DNA of 64,000 nucleotides from Gnetum montanum (GCA_015680685.1 MNCI01033492.1:2873-66872), one strand, 5' to 3'; counted from the first letter of the stretch, positions 44,200-56,950 are shown. Program-made: numbers and translations. The notes: generated from the sequence alone by a model not told the origin.

Positions 44200-44330
44200 A
44201 GAAATTCTCTGATCCTGGAAGCCCCCTAATTTATCTCCAAGTAACTAGGAATGCACCTCATAAGGCTCTTCTTGACTCAGGCTTTGGAGTCAACTTAATT
44301 TCATAAGAATTTTATAAAACTTGGAACCTA
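44200..44330 (+). pseudogene. Retropepsin-type protease of the Athila-like element
   Basis: S-P-L-I-Y-L-Q-V-T, then K-A-L-L-D-S-G-F-G-V-N-L-I-S: the catalytic D-S-G is present. The usual A-T/A-S after it is F-G-V. A stop follows directly after N-L-I-S. Downstream to ~45060 the frame stays open as a linker to reverse transcriptase. In the relative at ~59300 the triad has become D-S-N. Confidence 0.75.
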
Positions 44331-45169
44331 CCTCCAGTCAAGAAGAGCAATATTCGCTTAGAGCTGGTTGACCAGTCCATCACTGTTCCTTTGGGATAGG
44401 TTGAGGACATTGTCACCATTGTAGGTGGTTGGTCATACCCAGCTAATTTCCTAGTGATCCAAATAAACAATGAAAAAGGGGACTTCTTGATAATAATGGG
44501 AAGGGCATGGCTGAGCACAATAGACACACGCCTAGGAATTCGCAATCTTTCCCTAGAAATATCCAAGAAAAATACTTTTGGAAAGATTGAGAAGAAGAAA
44601 GTTCCATGCATTGCATATAGTGACATAGGGTGCCATTGCGTGCAGAAATCATGGGTAATGCAGAGTTTAACATTGCCTACATGCAATTTGTGTGCACAAT
44701 ACATCAACATACAAAATTACCTATATGCAGCAACCACACGACAAGAAAAAATCCAATGGCTAAAGGCTAACCAAGAGAATAATTCAATGACATGCTTGAA
44801 ACTAACTGAGGGGATCACTATTGCTTACGTTGAAAGCATGGACACACTTGAGCAAGTCTGTTGCCAACTTCCAGCCCTCAACCTTGAAAACATTAATTGG
44901 GGGAAGTTGGAGATTCCTGAGAAGTTTAAACAAGAGCCCCTAGATTTAAAACCATTGTCCACCATTTTGGAATACATGACCTTAAAAAATGGAAAACCGG
45001 TAATCATTAACACAAAGCTTTCCCCCAAACAAAAAGAGAGTTTGCTAAAGGTAATAAATTAATGGTCAACAACCTTTGCTTGGTCATACCCTGAACTAAT
45101 TGGAATAGATCCTAGGATATGCCAGCATTAGATTTACATAGACTCCTCCATGAAGCCTTGCAAAAAGCC

Positions 45170-46000
45170 ATAGAGGCGATTGAACCCGAAGTTAAAACAA
45201 ATAGTGAAAGAGGAGATAGAGCAAGTTCTCAAGGCTAGGTTCATTTACCCCATTGTTGATAGCGAATGGGTTATTCCTCTTGTAATCATACCAAAAAAAG
45301 GAGGCAAATGGAGGGTATGTATAGACTTTAGGCTATTGAATATGACAACATTCAAAGATCACTTCCCATTGCCATTTTTTGACCAAGTCTTAGACACTAT
45401 AGTAGGGCATCGCTACTACAGTTTTCTAGATGGGTATAGCAGGTACAACCAAATATGAATTGCACCAGAAGACCAAGCCAAAACAACGTTCACTAGTCCT
45501 TGGGGAATTTTTGCATACAAACAAATGCATTTTGGCTTGTGCAATGCCCTTGCCACATTCCAATGATTAGTTCTAATAATATTTCAACAACAAATAGGTA
45601 ACAGAGTAGAAGTCTTTATGGACGACTTCTCCACTTATGGGAGGAGCTTTGATCAAGTCCTCAACCAGTTATAGCAAGTATTGAAATGATGTGTTGAATC
45701 CAACCTAAAGCTCAATTGGTAGAAAAGCCTTTTTATGGTTCAAGAGGACGTAGTACTGGGGAATAAAATTTCACAATCAAGAATAGAGGTGGATTTGGAA
45801 AAAATTAAAGTCATCCAAGGAATTACTCGACAACTAGAAACTATCAAAGACATTCGATCATTCCTTGGACACACTAGCTACTACAGGAGATTTATCGAGA
45901 ACTTCTCCAAAATTGCCAAACCATTGGTGGAATTAACGAAAAAAGATGCACCATTCGAATGGACCAGGGAATGTGAATGAGCATTCCAAACTCTCAAACA
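45170..46000 (+). pseudogene. Reverse transcriptase of the Athila-like element
   Basis: All main RT blocks are visible in one frame. They are A-R-F-I-Y-P-I, P-K-K-G-G-K-W-R-V-C-I-D-F-R-L-L-N, D-H-F-P-L-P-F-F-D-Q, F-L-D-G-Y-S-R-Y-N-Q-I, F-G-L-C-N-A, and the catalytic V-F-M-D-D-F-S at ~45612-45632. Later come S-R-I-E-V-D-L-E-K-I and R-S-F-L-G-H-T-S-Y-Y-R-R-F-I. Wording such as F-L-D-G-Y-S and I-E-V-D is typical of the Athila/Tat lineage. Stops occur where family members have Q or R, consistent with C-to-T change (CAG or CGA to TAG or TGA). Confidence 0.88.
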
Positions 46001-46019
46001 TAGGATTGTGGAAACTTCC

Positions 46020-46455
46020 TTTCTACAAGCCCTTGATTGATCCAGGCTGTTCCATATCATGACCAACACATCTAATTACACCTTAGGAGCTGTACTGACA
46101 TAATTAGATGAACAAAAATTTAGGCACTATGTATTGGGCTACAAAGTATACATCCATACAGATCATAGTGCAATTAGGTTCCTTATGAACAAGCCAACGG
46201 TTAGCCCATGTATCATATGTTGGTTGGTAATTCTTTAGGAGTTCGATTTAATAATAGTAGATCACAAAGGCACTGAGAATGTAGTCACAGATCACTTATC
46301 TCAGTTGCGCTAGGATAACAAAAAGGATGAATATGCCATATATGATCATTTTCCCGATGAAACCCTCTTTGCCGGTGTAGTGAATAATCAACCCATGAAA
46401 ATAAATTGGTATAGTAGCATTCTTACTTATCTCATTTCCCAAAAAACACCACAAG
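46020..46455 (+). pseudogene. RNase H of the Athila-like element, with an in-frame internal deletion
   Basis: The domain starts near S-N-Y-T-L-G-A-V-L-T and ends with H-K-G-T-E-N-V-V-T-D-H-L-S-Q-L. Compared with the relative at 57395-57560, the ~35 residues holding N-Y-T-T-T-E-K-E-L are missing: L-D-E-Q-K joins directly to F-R-H-Y-V-L-G at ~46112-46121. The loss is in frame and removes a catalytic glutamate. The T-D-H-S-A motif remains. The frame runs to the n at 46456. Confidence 0.75.
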
Positions 46456-46456
46456 N

Positions 46457-47532
46457 TACTATTTCAGGATGCCCATCACTTTTTCCAATCCTGTGAATGC
46501 TACCAACGTGATGGTGGAATGACTGCTAGAATGGAGGATCAGCAACAATGGATTCAACCTTTGGAACCCTTCAATATCTAGGGAATAGATTTTATGGGGC
46601 CCATTACATCAATGTCCAATGGAAAAGCATATATCATTGTTACTGTTGACTATTTAACCAAATGAGCTGAAGCAACCGTAGTAATAGACTGCACATCATC
46701 TATGGTTGCATGATTTGTACAACAAAAAATCGTAAATAGGTTTGGTGTGCCACGTGCACTCATCTTTGATAATGAAACACATTTTATGAGTGCAACCTTT
46801 CGAAAATTGATGCAACGCTTAGGGGTTGAGCATAAATTGAACACACCTTACCACCCCCAAGCTAATGGCCAAGCCAAGGTTACTAACTAGGAGATTGTGA
46901 GAATATTAACGAGAACGATTAGCAAATTTAGGTGAGACTGGAGCACGAAACTGAACGACGCTCTCTGGGCGTACCACTCCACTTGGAAGCTCCCTACAGA
47001 CTAGTATTCCTATGAGTTAGTGTATAGGAAACTACCAAAGCTCCCTATACAGAATGAGCTCGGTACACTATCCATGGTGTGCAACCTTCACCTGGACCTC
47101 GACCTAGCACAAAAACAATGATTGGAAACTTTGAACATGATAGATGAGAATAGATTGGTTGCATTATCATTAGATGAGTTACACAAGGCACATAGTAAAT
47201 AATGTCATGACTTAATAATTCAAAGGTTTAGGTACCAACTAGGAGACAAGGTCCTTTACTAGAATCCCACGCATGTACCACAACATACAAAATTTCAAAC
47301 ATTATGGGAAGGATCCTATATTATTCATACAACCTTCCCCTCTAGAGCCATGATGATATACAAGCCTGAAAGCCTGGATAAAAGGTTATTGATTAATGTA
47401 CAACAAACAAAACCTTTTCATGAACCAAAAACAACCAGTACAAATTACACCTCTGTTAATGGGCAACCTCGCTCTTTATTTTGGATCTCTCCCTTGCAAT
47501 TCAATCATGGGGGAGATGGCCACCTATGCTGA
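46457..47532 (+). pseudogene. Integrase of the Athila-like element
   Basis: After the n, the second half of the zinc finger remains (C-E-C-Y-Q-R-D-G). The catalytic core follows: G-I-D-F-M-G-P-I, V-T-V-D-Y-L-T-K (first D), F-D-N-E-T-H-F (second D), P-Y-H-P-Q-A-N-G-Q, then a stop just before the expected glutamate region. Later, R-Y-Q-L-G-D-K-V-L-Y and L-W-E-G-S-Y-I-I form the C-terminal domain. All lies in one frame, offset from gag-RNase H only across the n. Several stops are present. Confidence 0.8.
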
Positions 47533-49416
47533 TCATTGGAGGCCCTCAGTTCTTTTTAAATTTTTGTTTTGCACATTTTTTTTACACATTTTTGTCTTAC
47601 ACATTTTTGTTTTGCATGTTTTTATTTTACAAATTTCTTTAACTTTTCTTATTTTTGTTTTACAACATCGTTATATTTTTCCATTTTTTATGTGTGTTTG
47701 TGTGTGTGTTATCCATCTTGTAAGTTTTTCACCTCATAAGTATTCTTCATGATGGTATGAATTATTTTTCCACTTGATTGCTAATGTTTGGTTTTTATCT
47801 TTAAGTTATGATGTTGATACTAAGGTATGTTCTTTTGATATGGCAGGTAATGAGTCCACTTCATCCATACATCCACAAGTTTCTATGGTCTCTCTTGGCT
47901 TGGAAATGTATAGTCCTTTTCTAAGTAAGAACTATAATGAATCGGTGAATGGGAATTTCTCAAACTAAGGAAGGACTCAAGGATTGAAAAGGGTGTGACT
48001 TCAAGGGAACTTGATGCACTTTTGTTAGCCATTATCTTGGGTTCTTGGATGTTTTCTTTTGGAGTTTTCTTAATATTTCGACATTACCAAATTATTGGAA
48101 GCTGAGCAAATAAAAATAACAAAGTCTTTGCATGGTGTGGTTCTCACACATAAAGACATAAAAAAAATAAAAGAAAATAAAGAAGAAGAAGAAGAAGTGA
48201 GAATTCAAAGAAAACCCCTTAGATGGAATAATCCCTTGGGCTACAAGCACTAGTTATGGAACTAAAAATGTTCCCTCTAACTAAGGCCCTTCTCGCTTCC
48301 CATTCTCTCCTCCTTCGTTTCGTCGAAATGGTGGTGGATCTTTGGAGATGCATTCTTGTTATTCAAGAGGATGGATTGGCCAAATGCATTGATGAGAAGT
48401 CATTGGATGTGGTTGGTTTGAGGTTGGAGTTGGAATGAGATTTGCTAAGTCACATTAATCATGAAACACACAAGGGGCTGTACACCACCTTGTTCTTGGG
48501 ATTCCATTCCATTCTCTTCTCTCTACCTTTCTCTCCATTGTTCACCTCATTGCTGGTTGTATCATTAGTGTATATTTTGGTTGACACATTGTTTTCTTTT
48601 TGGTAAACTCATGTGGTTAAGACTTTAACTCTTGTCCCAAATGACATTCCTAGAGTTTATAGACTCTCTGAATGTGGGATTGTCATGGCATTAAGGGCAT
48701 GAGCTTGCTTTGGGGAGGGCCCATTGACATTCCTCTTTGGTGCACCAGTTAATCTCTTTCCCCTAACATTTTGCAATTAATTTTATTTGGTCATTTTCAT
48801 CTTGACATCTAGTTGTCTCTTTTTCTCCATCTTCTTGTTCTTATTCTTTCTCCATTCTATCGCTACCAGAGGTTTGCGATTAGTCATGGGTGTATAGGGC
48901 CCAATTTTTTTGATTTTCTCCTAAATCCTACACCTTTGGTAGTCATCATTATTATATCTCCAAATCCGTATCAGCCATACCAAAACTTGACCAATGGACT
49001 TACACCGAAGTAAGGTATCAATTACATGATGATTCATTTACCCTGCTGTATGCAGATGGCAATCATGCAACAATGGATTGGATCTAGAGGGAACACTTGG
49101 AATGGAGCAGTGCTGAAGCAGCTATGAAAGGAGCAAGTTCGATGGCACACTTATGGAGGGATAACGAAAGGCGCAATCTTGGTATTGGTATTAGAAACAC
49201 TTCTTTCTCTCTCTCTTTCTTAGCTGCCACATGAGGCCTAATGTCAATGTAATAAGGTGTTCATTCTTGTTGTGATGAACACCAATTTTGTTGAGTCTTG
49301 TAATGATGATTCGTTCACATGTCATCCCATTAGTTTCATTTGAGTCAATAATCCCATACCTTCCCAATATTATTGTATGGAACTTGAGGAAAAGTTTTCA
49401 TTCAGTCATGGGGGTA
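47533..49416 (+). other. Post-integrase region and polypurine tract of the Athila-like element
   Basis: A T-rich block at 47560-47670 is a degenerate tandem of a ~16-base unit, TTTTTGTYTTRCACAT, mirrored in the relative at ~55610-55720. A short frame at 47774-47968 starts near M-A-G-N-E-S-T. Athila elements can carry an envelope-like frame here, but I see no signal-plus-membrane protein. The region ends with GTCATGGGGGTA, the polypurine tract, at 49405-49416. Confidence 0.6.
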
Positions 49417-50254
49417 TGATGGGACACGATATCTCATGGGCCATGATATCGTGTACGCGATATCTCATGGGCCACCATATCGTGTATGCGATATCGCTTA
49501 CGCAATATCGCGGTGCATCGCCAAGTCTATAAATAAGAGGTGAAATTTCCTTATTTCTCATCCTAGGCCTAGGCCGTAGTGAAACTTTGGCAGATTGATC
49601 ACTCCAGAGATAGAATATTTTCCATGTGCCCATAGTAGGAGTCCTAAAGTGAACAGATCTTTATTCAGGCAAACATTGTACCTAAACACAAGTTTATGTA
49701 CGACAATAAAGACAAGCTTCTTGGATAAACCTTGCAGTACATGGAATAGGCTAATTAGGATTTTATTTATTGTTATTTATTATCTATTATTTAAATGCTT
49801 TATTAGTCATTAAATCCTTCTCAACCCTTCTCTCCTAGTTAAGTTCCTCAGTACAATCGCTTCGAGCATGTGCGTTATGCCTGGTCATCCTAGCAATAAT
49901 TAGCATTTGGTAGCCAAGGTTGCATCGGTTCAGGGTGTGTATGGTAAGTAGGAAAGGATGCTGATGCTAGGTTAATTAAGACTTAGTTAGTTAGTTATAG
50001 TTAGTTAATTATTCTCTTCATCCTTCAACTCAATAGCATAGGAGATAAAACAGAAAAGACATAAAAATCATATACCTTAGACTTACTTAACCATAAAACC
50101 GTGAAAACTATAAGTAAGTTTTGGAAGATAACGAATGATTAACCCTAAGTGTTCCATAAGGTGTGTAGGCACTTAGTTTGTGGAGTTCGACTGGATCGCG
50201 TGTGCTACGCTCGTATTCGTATGGTTGAGTGTAGGGGTATCTCGCCACTCATTA
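49417..50254 (+). repeat. 3' LTR of the Athila-like element (838 bp)
   Basis: Begins TGATGGGACACG and ends CGCCACTCATTA (CA has mutated to TA). The palindrome array at 49424-49513 repeats CGATATCTCATGGGCC and ATATCGTGTA(C/T)GCGATATC, then CTATAAATAAG. Confidence 0.92.
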
Positions 50255-50259
50255 GTAGG

Positions 50260-50354
50260 TGCAATGTTGCAACTCTAGCTACTACATCACATGTGCGATG
50301 TCATAGCAAATCAATATTGGAGATGATGAAAAAAGTCTGTTTCATTGATCATCA
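50260..50354 (-). repeat. Old antisense LTR, right part
   Basis: Continuation of the LTR at 39893-40685 beyond the inserted element. It ends GATCATCA, and the following TACTCTAATGG matches the layout of the relative (LTR end, then TACC/TACT). A little of its internal 3' end follows: ACTCATCCTTGAGT at 50377 matches 53821. Confidence 0.55.
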
Positions 50355-52636
50355 TACTCTAATGGCTACCTAGAAACTCATCCTTGAGTCATACAAAATG
50401 GGGTATAGTTTGTTACAAAATTTATGGGAGTAATACTAATTGACATTAACTAATTTACTGACATAACTTGGGCATCACATTACAAAATTTATTTAAGTGG
50501 ATGCATTACAAAAAATTATAGAAGGCTAGAAAGAAAATCAAGTTACAAATATTTGTAGAAAAGCTAATGAGTTTTCATGTTATTCCTAGTAGTGGTGGTT
50601 ATTTCGATCTTGATTTCTCAATTGACATCCTCCCTTTCGTATGGAAGTTCTAAATAATTGCCTTGTATTTCTCCTCATCTATCCATGGGTCCCCCATTTT
50701 CTAAGAAAGATTCACTAGTTCAAATGTTATTAGGACTTCTCATGAACATGACAACATTAAAAACATCTAGATAAATCAAGTAACAAATGTGATGTGTTCT
50801 ACCTAAAGCATCTTTACTTGATCTATGTGTTGCTAGTAGTTTGTCATTTTTTACAAGGTTTTCAATCACATCTCCTTGATTAGTGAACTTCATCCTCAAA
50901 ACCTCGAACTTTGTGTCTATGGCTTATAACTTTTACTTATCTAGTCATGGAGTTAGGACTTACATTTAAAGAAAGTGAACATGGCTACAAGTTGTTTCTA
51001 GATTTCATTCAGTGATCTACTAGCTATGAGCATGACCAAATTAGAGTATCTTAGGTTGGCTAGTTCCAATAATATGTCAATTATTCTATCTACAATTTTT
51101 CATCTTTAATATAGCTTGACTCATGGTGTTTATGACATTTAAAATGCCTACCCATGCAACAATAACAAATTTTTGCAAAGAGGCATTTAATTTGTCCATG
51201 GCTACTTTGATTTCTTTCTCAATCATGTAGTTTCATAGCCCCACTTGATTTCTATAATGTTTTTTTGACAATTTATGCCAATTTATCATATTCTTCTAAA
51301 TGTTAATTTTTGTTGCAATCTGCTACCTAATTGGTCTAACTTCTTACATGGTTAGGGTCCTATTCATCTAAGCCAACTTTGGGATCTTTAAATTGTTCTT
51401 CTTCATCTACTATTAGATGTGATCAAGGTTAGTTTTAAGCTAATTATAACACCCTTATTAATTATTAATAAAATATCCTATAAATAATTAATAGAGATGC
51501 TATGAAATCCCAAGGATTTGGATTTAACCTTGAACTACTAACTTAAAAGGAAGTGGTAAAATAAATAAAATTTTAATTAAAAGCATAACTAAAATAAATA
51601 ATGTAGAAAAATTTTAGATTAATTGCATACATAATTAGATAATATTTATGTAATGAGAAAAAAAAGATATTTGTGTAGCTATAAAGAGATAGTTGTTTAG
51701 AAATTCCACTAGTTGCATCATGAAATAGTGTGTAAAATAATGATCCTAATGACACTTGTTTTGTTTCAAATGGACATCTACAAAAAAAGTTATTAATGTT
51801 TGAAGTTTATTAAATTAAATAATAAAATATTAACAGAAAATTAATAATATTAAAATTTCAAGAACATATTGCACGTGTTGAAATGAAAAATGTTCCTTGC
51901 AATTTCACTATTCTAATGGCACCAATGATATATTCATATCTATCATAATTTATTATTTATTCACCAACATTGGTACATGGCTCAAATATCCCAAAAGTAT
52001 ACAAGGATTTTATTTTACAATAAAATAAAATATACAAAATTTATTTTTGAAGTTCAAAAGGTCCATGTTATACAGAATTGATTCAGCTTTTGTCCCGTGT
52101 TATTCTTCTTATGTTTCCATGACTACTTTGGGCTCTTTGCATCGAAATGCAGGAGTTAGAACCCCTCAAATAAGAAAGGTTATTATATTTCCATATTCAT
52201 GGAGCATAATGGTTGAAGGTCAAAATTTTCAGGTTTTGGGCTAACAAAGGTTTCTAATAAATATTCAAAAATGTTTTCAAGTCTAGAAATGTCACAATTT
52301 TTCCAAAATTTGTTTCAAAGTCCAAAAGGATCACAAAATATCTCTAAAACCCAAAAGAAATCCAAAATTCCAAAAGAATATATATTTTATCCAAGCATCT
52401 TTGAAGGCTAGGTCTTGGTCATCCTCACTACTAATAGGAACCATCAAGTCTTGGAATAACCTTAATACTATCATTAGATTATCCCTTAAATTATTTAAAT
52501 GTCCAAAGATTTCATAAATTTTTCCAACAACAATCCAAAGAGTATATTTTAACTAGGCATCTCTGAACGCTAAGTCTTGGTTATCCTCTCTGCCAATGGA
52601 ACTCATTGATAGCTCCAAGAAGAACTTCACTACTAA
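50355..52636. other. AT-rich DNA, mostly unrecognised
   Basis: The first ~50 bp belong to the old antisense element. The rest has no domain I recognise. Near 52380-52620 two diverged copies of a block around AGGCTAGGTCTTGGTCATCC / ACGCTAAGTCTTGGTTATCC lie about 170 bp apart. Confidence 0.4.
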
Positions 52637-52957
52637 TGAGTCAAGTTTTCTTGGGTCTCATCAACACGACCTTGTTGATGCAGCCACATCGACATGGGGT
52701 TTGATGCATTGATGTGGCCTTGTCAACATAGTGTTTGTTTTTGCCTATAAATACACAACCACCATGTTTATGACATCTTTTATCATAGTTTTAGCAGATC
52801 TCTTATAGTTTTGTCATTTGAAAGTTAGAATATTTTTCTAAGTGCTTGTAGTATTAGTCAAAGAGTGTATGGGTCTTTATTTGAGCATCATTGTACTTGA
52901 GCACGGCAATGTGTGTGGTAATAAAGACAAGCCTTATGATAAACCTTGCAACACTTT
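52637..52957 (+). repeat. 5' LTR, left part, of a third Athila-like element
   Basis: Has the TTGATG/GGCC-type palindrome array (52660-52730), the TATA box GCCTATAAATACAC (~52743) and the AGAATATTTTTCTAAGTGC block. It is cut at 52957 by the antisense element and resumes at 62944. The exact left end is uncertain. Confidence 0.75.
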
Positions 52958-53800
52958 TGATGAGCGACAAGGTAACCCTACGCCTAACCATATGAATACG
53001 AGTGTTCATGCACGATCCAGTTGAACTCCGAGGATTAAGTGCTTATGCACCTACACAGAACATGGATGAGTTATGTGATCGTTATCTTCCCAAGCTTACT
53101 TATAAGGCACAATTGTATGGGTAAGTAAACTTGAGGTATGTGATTTTATTATTTTATGTTTTATGTTCTTGATGCTTAAAATAGAGAAATGATGTAATTT
53201 AATAACTAATTTGATTTAAATAATTAACTATTCTATAACTAGTCCTAACACTAGCATTTTTCCCACTCTTTGGACACATCCTGAACTGGTGTAACACTAC
53301 TAGGATTACCAAATGCTAGTCATTACTGAGTTACCAAATGTTCCACATATGCTCGAAGTGGTCGTGCTGAGTGTGCTAATTCATTGAGCATTAATAACTC
53401 TATAAAAATAACATTGATTAAGTAATGAAAGCATAAAATAAATGTAAATAATATTAAATTCAATAAGTAAGCTATTCTAAATGTTGTAAGGTTTATCACA
53501 AAGTTTATCTTTATTTCTGGACACAAGGTGTGCTCAGGTACATATTGCTCGAATAAAGATCATTCACTTTATGACTCCTACTATGGGCACTTAGAAATAA
53601 TTCTAACTCTAGAAAGGAAAAACTACAAGAGTTCAACTAAGGACTAAAAGAAAAACTACCAAAACTAAGCCCCCTATCTCTTATTTATAGCTAATGAGAT
53701 AGGCTTCAACATTGTGTATTTGATGTTGCTTGGTTGATCCTGATATCACATATTCAATATTAGGGATCCGATATTAGGGGTCTAATATCAGGACTTCTCA
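52958..53800 (-). repeat. 3' LTR of the minus-strand Athila-like element (843 bp)
   Basis: As written begins TGATGAGCGACAAGG and ends GGACTTCTCA. Just outside at 53801 the complement of TACCTTCATGAC corresponds to a weakened polypurine tract (GTCATGAAGGTA). Confidence 0.9.
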
Positions 53801-55960
53801 TACCTTCATGACTAAACATAAACTCATCCTTGAGTTCCTTACAAAATATTGGGAAGGTATGGAATTATTGACTGAACAACACTGACAGTGACATGGAATG
53901 ATAGACTCAAAGTGCTCGATGAACGAATCGACAAATGTATTACAACATTGGTGTTTATAACCATTGTGGTGAACATTGTACATAGATGACATCTAGTCCC
54001 TCATTTAACAGCTTGAAGAGAGAGAAAATATAAAATAAAGCACATTGCTACCAATGTAAAAAAGGTGCACATTGTTATTTTTCTACTGCCACATGACTAA
54101 GCATATTCCTCATAAAAATGCATAACTCTAGTCCATCCTAAGTGCTCCCTCTTATCCCAGTCTATTTTTCATGTGATCGTCATCTACACACACAACATAG
54201 GTAAGAATTAGCGAGGATAGATAAGATATAATCTAGTTAATACCTTGCCTCAATATGAAGCACATTGGCTAGGTTGTGGGTATGGTAGATACTTGTTTAG
54301 AGGTTTGTAAGTGATGACTACCCAAGGTGCAGGGGTAAGATAAGTAATGGAATGGAAAAATTTGCGATAGGCCCCCATGACTAAGAGCGAACCTCTGGTA
54401 GAAATAGGATGGAAAACAAAAGAAAAAGGAAGGTAAGAGGAATAGAAATGGTGAAGCCAATAAATATGCATAGAAGGGAAGAGAAAAACAAAAACTAATG
54501 CCATGGATGGGATGAAATGAGAAATAGTTAATTGCAAGAGATGTTTAAGGAAAAGAACTTAATAATTACACCAAAAAGGAATGCTAGTGGGTCCTCCCCA
54601 AAGTAGGCTCGTGCCCTTTATGCCCTGACAAACCCGCAAACCAAAGAGTTTGTAGGCTCTAGGAATGACATATGGAAACAATAGTTAAGAATTCACCCAC
54701 AAGAGTTTCCAAAAGAATAACAATGTATCAACCAAGATACAAACTAATCATAAAATGGACAATCAGGTAGAATACAAGAAACAATATAAAAAGAGAAGAG
54801 AGAATGGAATGGAATCCCGAAATCAAGGTTGTGTAAAGTCCCTTGTGTATTATGTGGTTAAAGTGACTTAATAAAATTCAGCCCAAATCCAAATTAAAAA
54901 TAACCACATCTAGTGCACATCAACATGTTTGACCAACCCATCCTTCTGAAGCAACAAGAATGCTTTTATATGACAACCACCATTCCAAAAAGAGAAGAAT
55001 AGAGAAACAAAAAGTAAGAAAGGGCCTTGGTTAAAGGGAACCTTCAAGCATGGGTAACATGTATTTCTAGTGCCATAACCAGTGCTTGTAGTCCATTTTC
55101 CTTTATTATGTCTAAGGGGTGTGCTTTGAATTTCCATTAGGTTTTTTTGTTTGTTTTTTTTCTTTTGTTTGTGTGAGAACCACACCATGCAAAGACTTAT
55201 TTAATTTATTCAACTTATGATATTAGTCAATAGCGGAATGGCGGAAATCCTATAAAAAACATCGAAGTATCCAAGAGAATAGTCAGTACAAGTTTGTCAA
55301 ATTCCCTTGAAGTCACACCCTTTTCAATCCATTTGAATATTTTCTTGGTTTGAAGAATACCAAGCCACAAATTCATTAATAGGTTTGATAGAAAAAGGGA
55401 CAATACATTTCCAAAATAAAGTAAGACCATAGAGTTGAATGGATGACATGGACTCATTGCATGTTTTATCAAAAGAAACCATATCTTAGTATTGAAATTA
55501 TAAGTCAAAGGTAAAAACCAAACATCATTAATCAACATTATTATAGTACAACCCATCATTATGAGCACTTATTATGTGACGAGTGAGAATAAATCAAACA
55601 AAATGTAATGATGGTGTAAAACAAAAATAAGTAAAAATGAAAAAGAAAAAAATGTGTAAAACAAAAAAAAATGTAAAAATGTGTAAAAAAAGGTGTGTAA
55701 AATAGAAAAGACAAAAGAAACCGAGGGCTTAGAATAATTAGCATTGGTGGCCCTCTTCTTCATGACTAATTTAGAAGGAGAAGATTTGAAATAATGAGCA
55801 AGGTTGTCCAACAACAAAGGTAGTGTTAGTATTGGCCATTATGGGATCATGGAAGGGTTTAGTTTGCTAGATGTTGACCAATAATTTCTTATCTAGGCTT
55901 CCAGGTTTATAGATTATCATGGCCCTTGAAGGAAAAGTTTCATGAATGATGTAAGGTCCT
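53801..55960 (-). other. Post-integrase region of the minus-strand Athila-like element
   Basis: Parallels 47533-49416. It holds the A-rich image of the T-rich 16-base tandem (55610-55720) and the TTTGCATGGTGTGGTTCTC block (complement near 55185). No complete envelope-like protein is seen; the small hydrophobic frames are products of the T-rich repeat. Confidence 0.55.
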
Positions 55961-56950
55961 TCCCACAGTGTTTAAAATTTAGTTCGTTGTGGCACATGTC
56001 CGAGATTCCAATAAAGAACCCTATCTCCTGGTTGGTATTTGACTTTTCTAATTCTTAGATCATGACGTTGTTTGTTGAAGGACTTGTGTAGTTCATTGGA
56101 TGAAAGGGTGACTAATCAATTTTCATCTAGCAAGTTAAGATTGATTAACCTTTATTTTTGTGCTAGACTAAGGTCAAGGTTAAGGTCACATGCTATAGAT
56201 AGTGTACGGAGCTCAGATTGGATAGGAAGTGTTGGAAGTTTACTGTACACTAACTCATAGGGAGAATAGAGAGTTTCCATGTGGAGTGGTAGGCCTAAAG
56301 AGCATTGTTCAGTTTGGTGCTCTAGTCTCACCTATATTTGCTAATGGTTTATGTCAAAATTTTTATGATTTTCCTATTGGTAACTTCGGTTTGACCATTC
56401 TCTTGAGTATGATATGGTGTAGTTAGTTTATGCTCAACTCCTAAGCGTTGCATCAACTTTCGAAGAGTTGCACCTGTAAAGTGTGTACCATTATCAGAAA
56501 TAAGTGCATGAGGCATGACAAACCTATTTATAATTTTTTGTTGAAAAAATTATGCAGTTGTAGATGATGTACAATTGGTAATGGTAGCTACTTCTGTTCA
56601 TTTTGTAAAATAATCAACAACAAAAACAATGTATGCATTTCCATTGAACATCAGTGTAATAGGTCCCATAAAATCAATACCCCATATGTAGAAGGGTTCT
56701 AAGTGTTGAATCCATTGTTGTGGATCCTCCATTCTAGTAGTCATTCACCCATTGCATTGGAAGTGCTCACAAGATTAGATAAAATGATGGGTGTTCCAAA
56801 ATAATGTAGGGCAATAATATCCTACAAGAAAGATTTTAATGGCTATTCGTCTCCTAGTGTAATGATCCCCACAAGGGCCCTCATGAGCATCTTGAAGAGC
56901 TTGCAATTGATCCACATCAGGAATACACCATCAGACCAAGCCATCAGAAC
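55960..56950 (-). pseudogene. Integrase of the minus-strand Athila-like element
   Basis: Minus-strand translation shows W-I-Q-H-L-E-P-F, G-I-D-F-M-G-P-I, V-V-D-Y-F-T-K, then S-D-N-G-T-H-F-T-G-A and LMQRLGVEHKLTTPYH. Frames break later, before the C-terminal domain. The catalytic core is recognisable but not continuous. Confidence 0.75.

Larger units (their letters stand above)
40686..50254 (+). mobile_element. Near-complete Athila-like Ty3/gypsy element, target duplication GTAGG
   Basis: Two LTRs (40686-41498 and 49417-50254) are flanked outside by GTAGG (40681-40685 and 50255-50259). Inside are a primer site at 41499, gag from 41643, protease, reverse transcriptase, RNase H, integrase, a ~2-kb post-integrase region and a polypurine tract before 49417. 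Reverse-transcriptase and integrase motifs point to the Athila/Tat lineage. Gag through RNase H stays in one frame over ~4.8 kb, broken by stop codons rather than frameshifts. One n at 46456 marks an assembly join at the RNase H/integrase boundary. Confidence 0.92.

Noticed and set aside
47396-47752. Hydrophobic frame after integrase as an envelope-like protein
   Set aside because: The hydrophobic part is translated from a T-rich 16-base tandem repeat. There is no signal peptide followed by an ectodomain.
39888-50386. CCTTG on both sides of the old antisense LTR as a target duplication, which would make it a solo LTR
   Set aside because: The right-hand copy is one base out of register, and the sequence around it matches the internal 3' end of a relative (near 53821). 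The match is probably chance and the element is truncated rather than solo.
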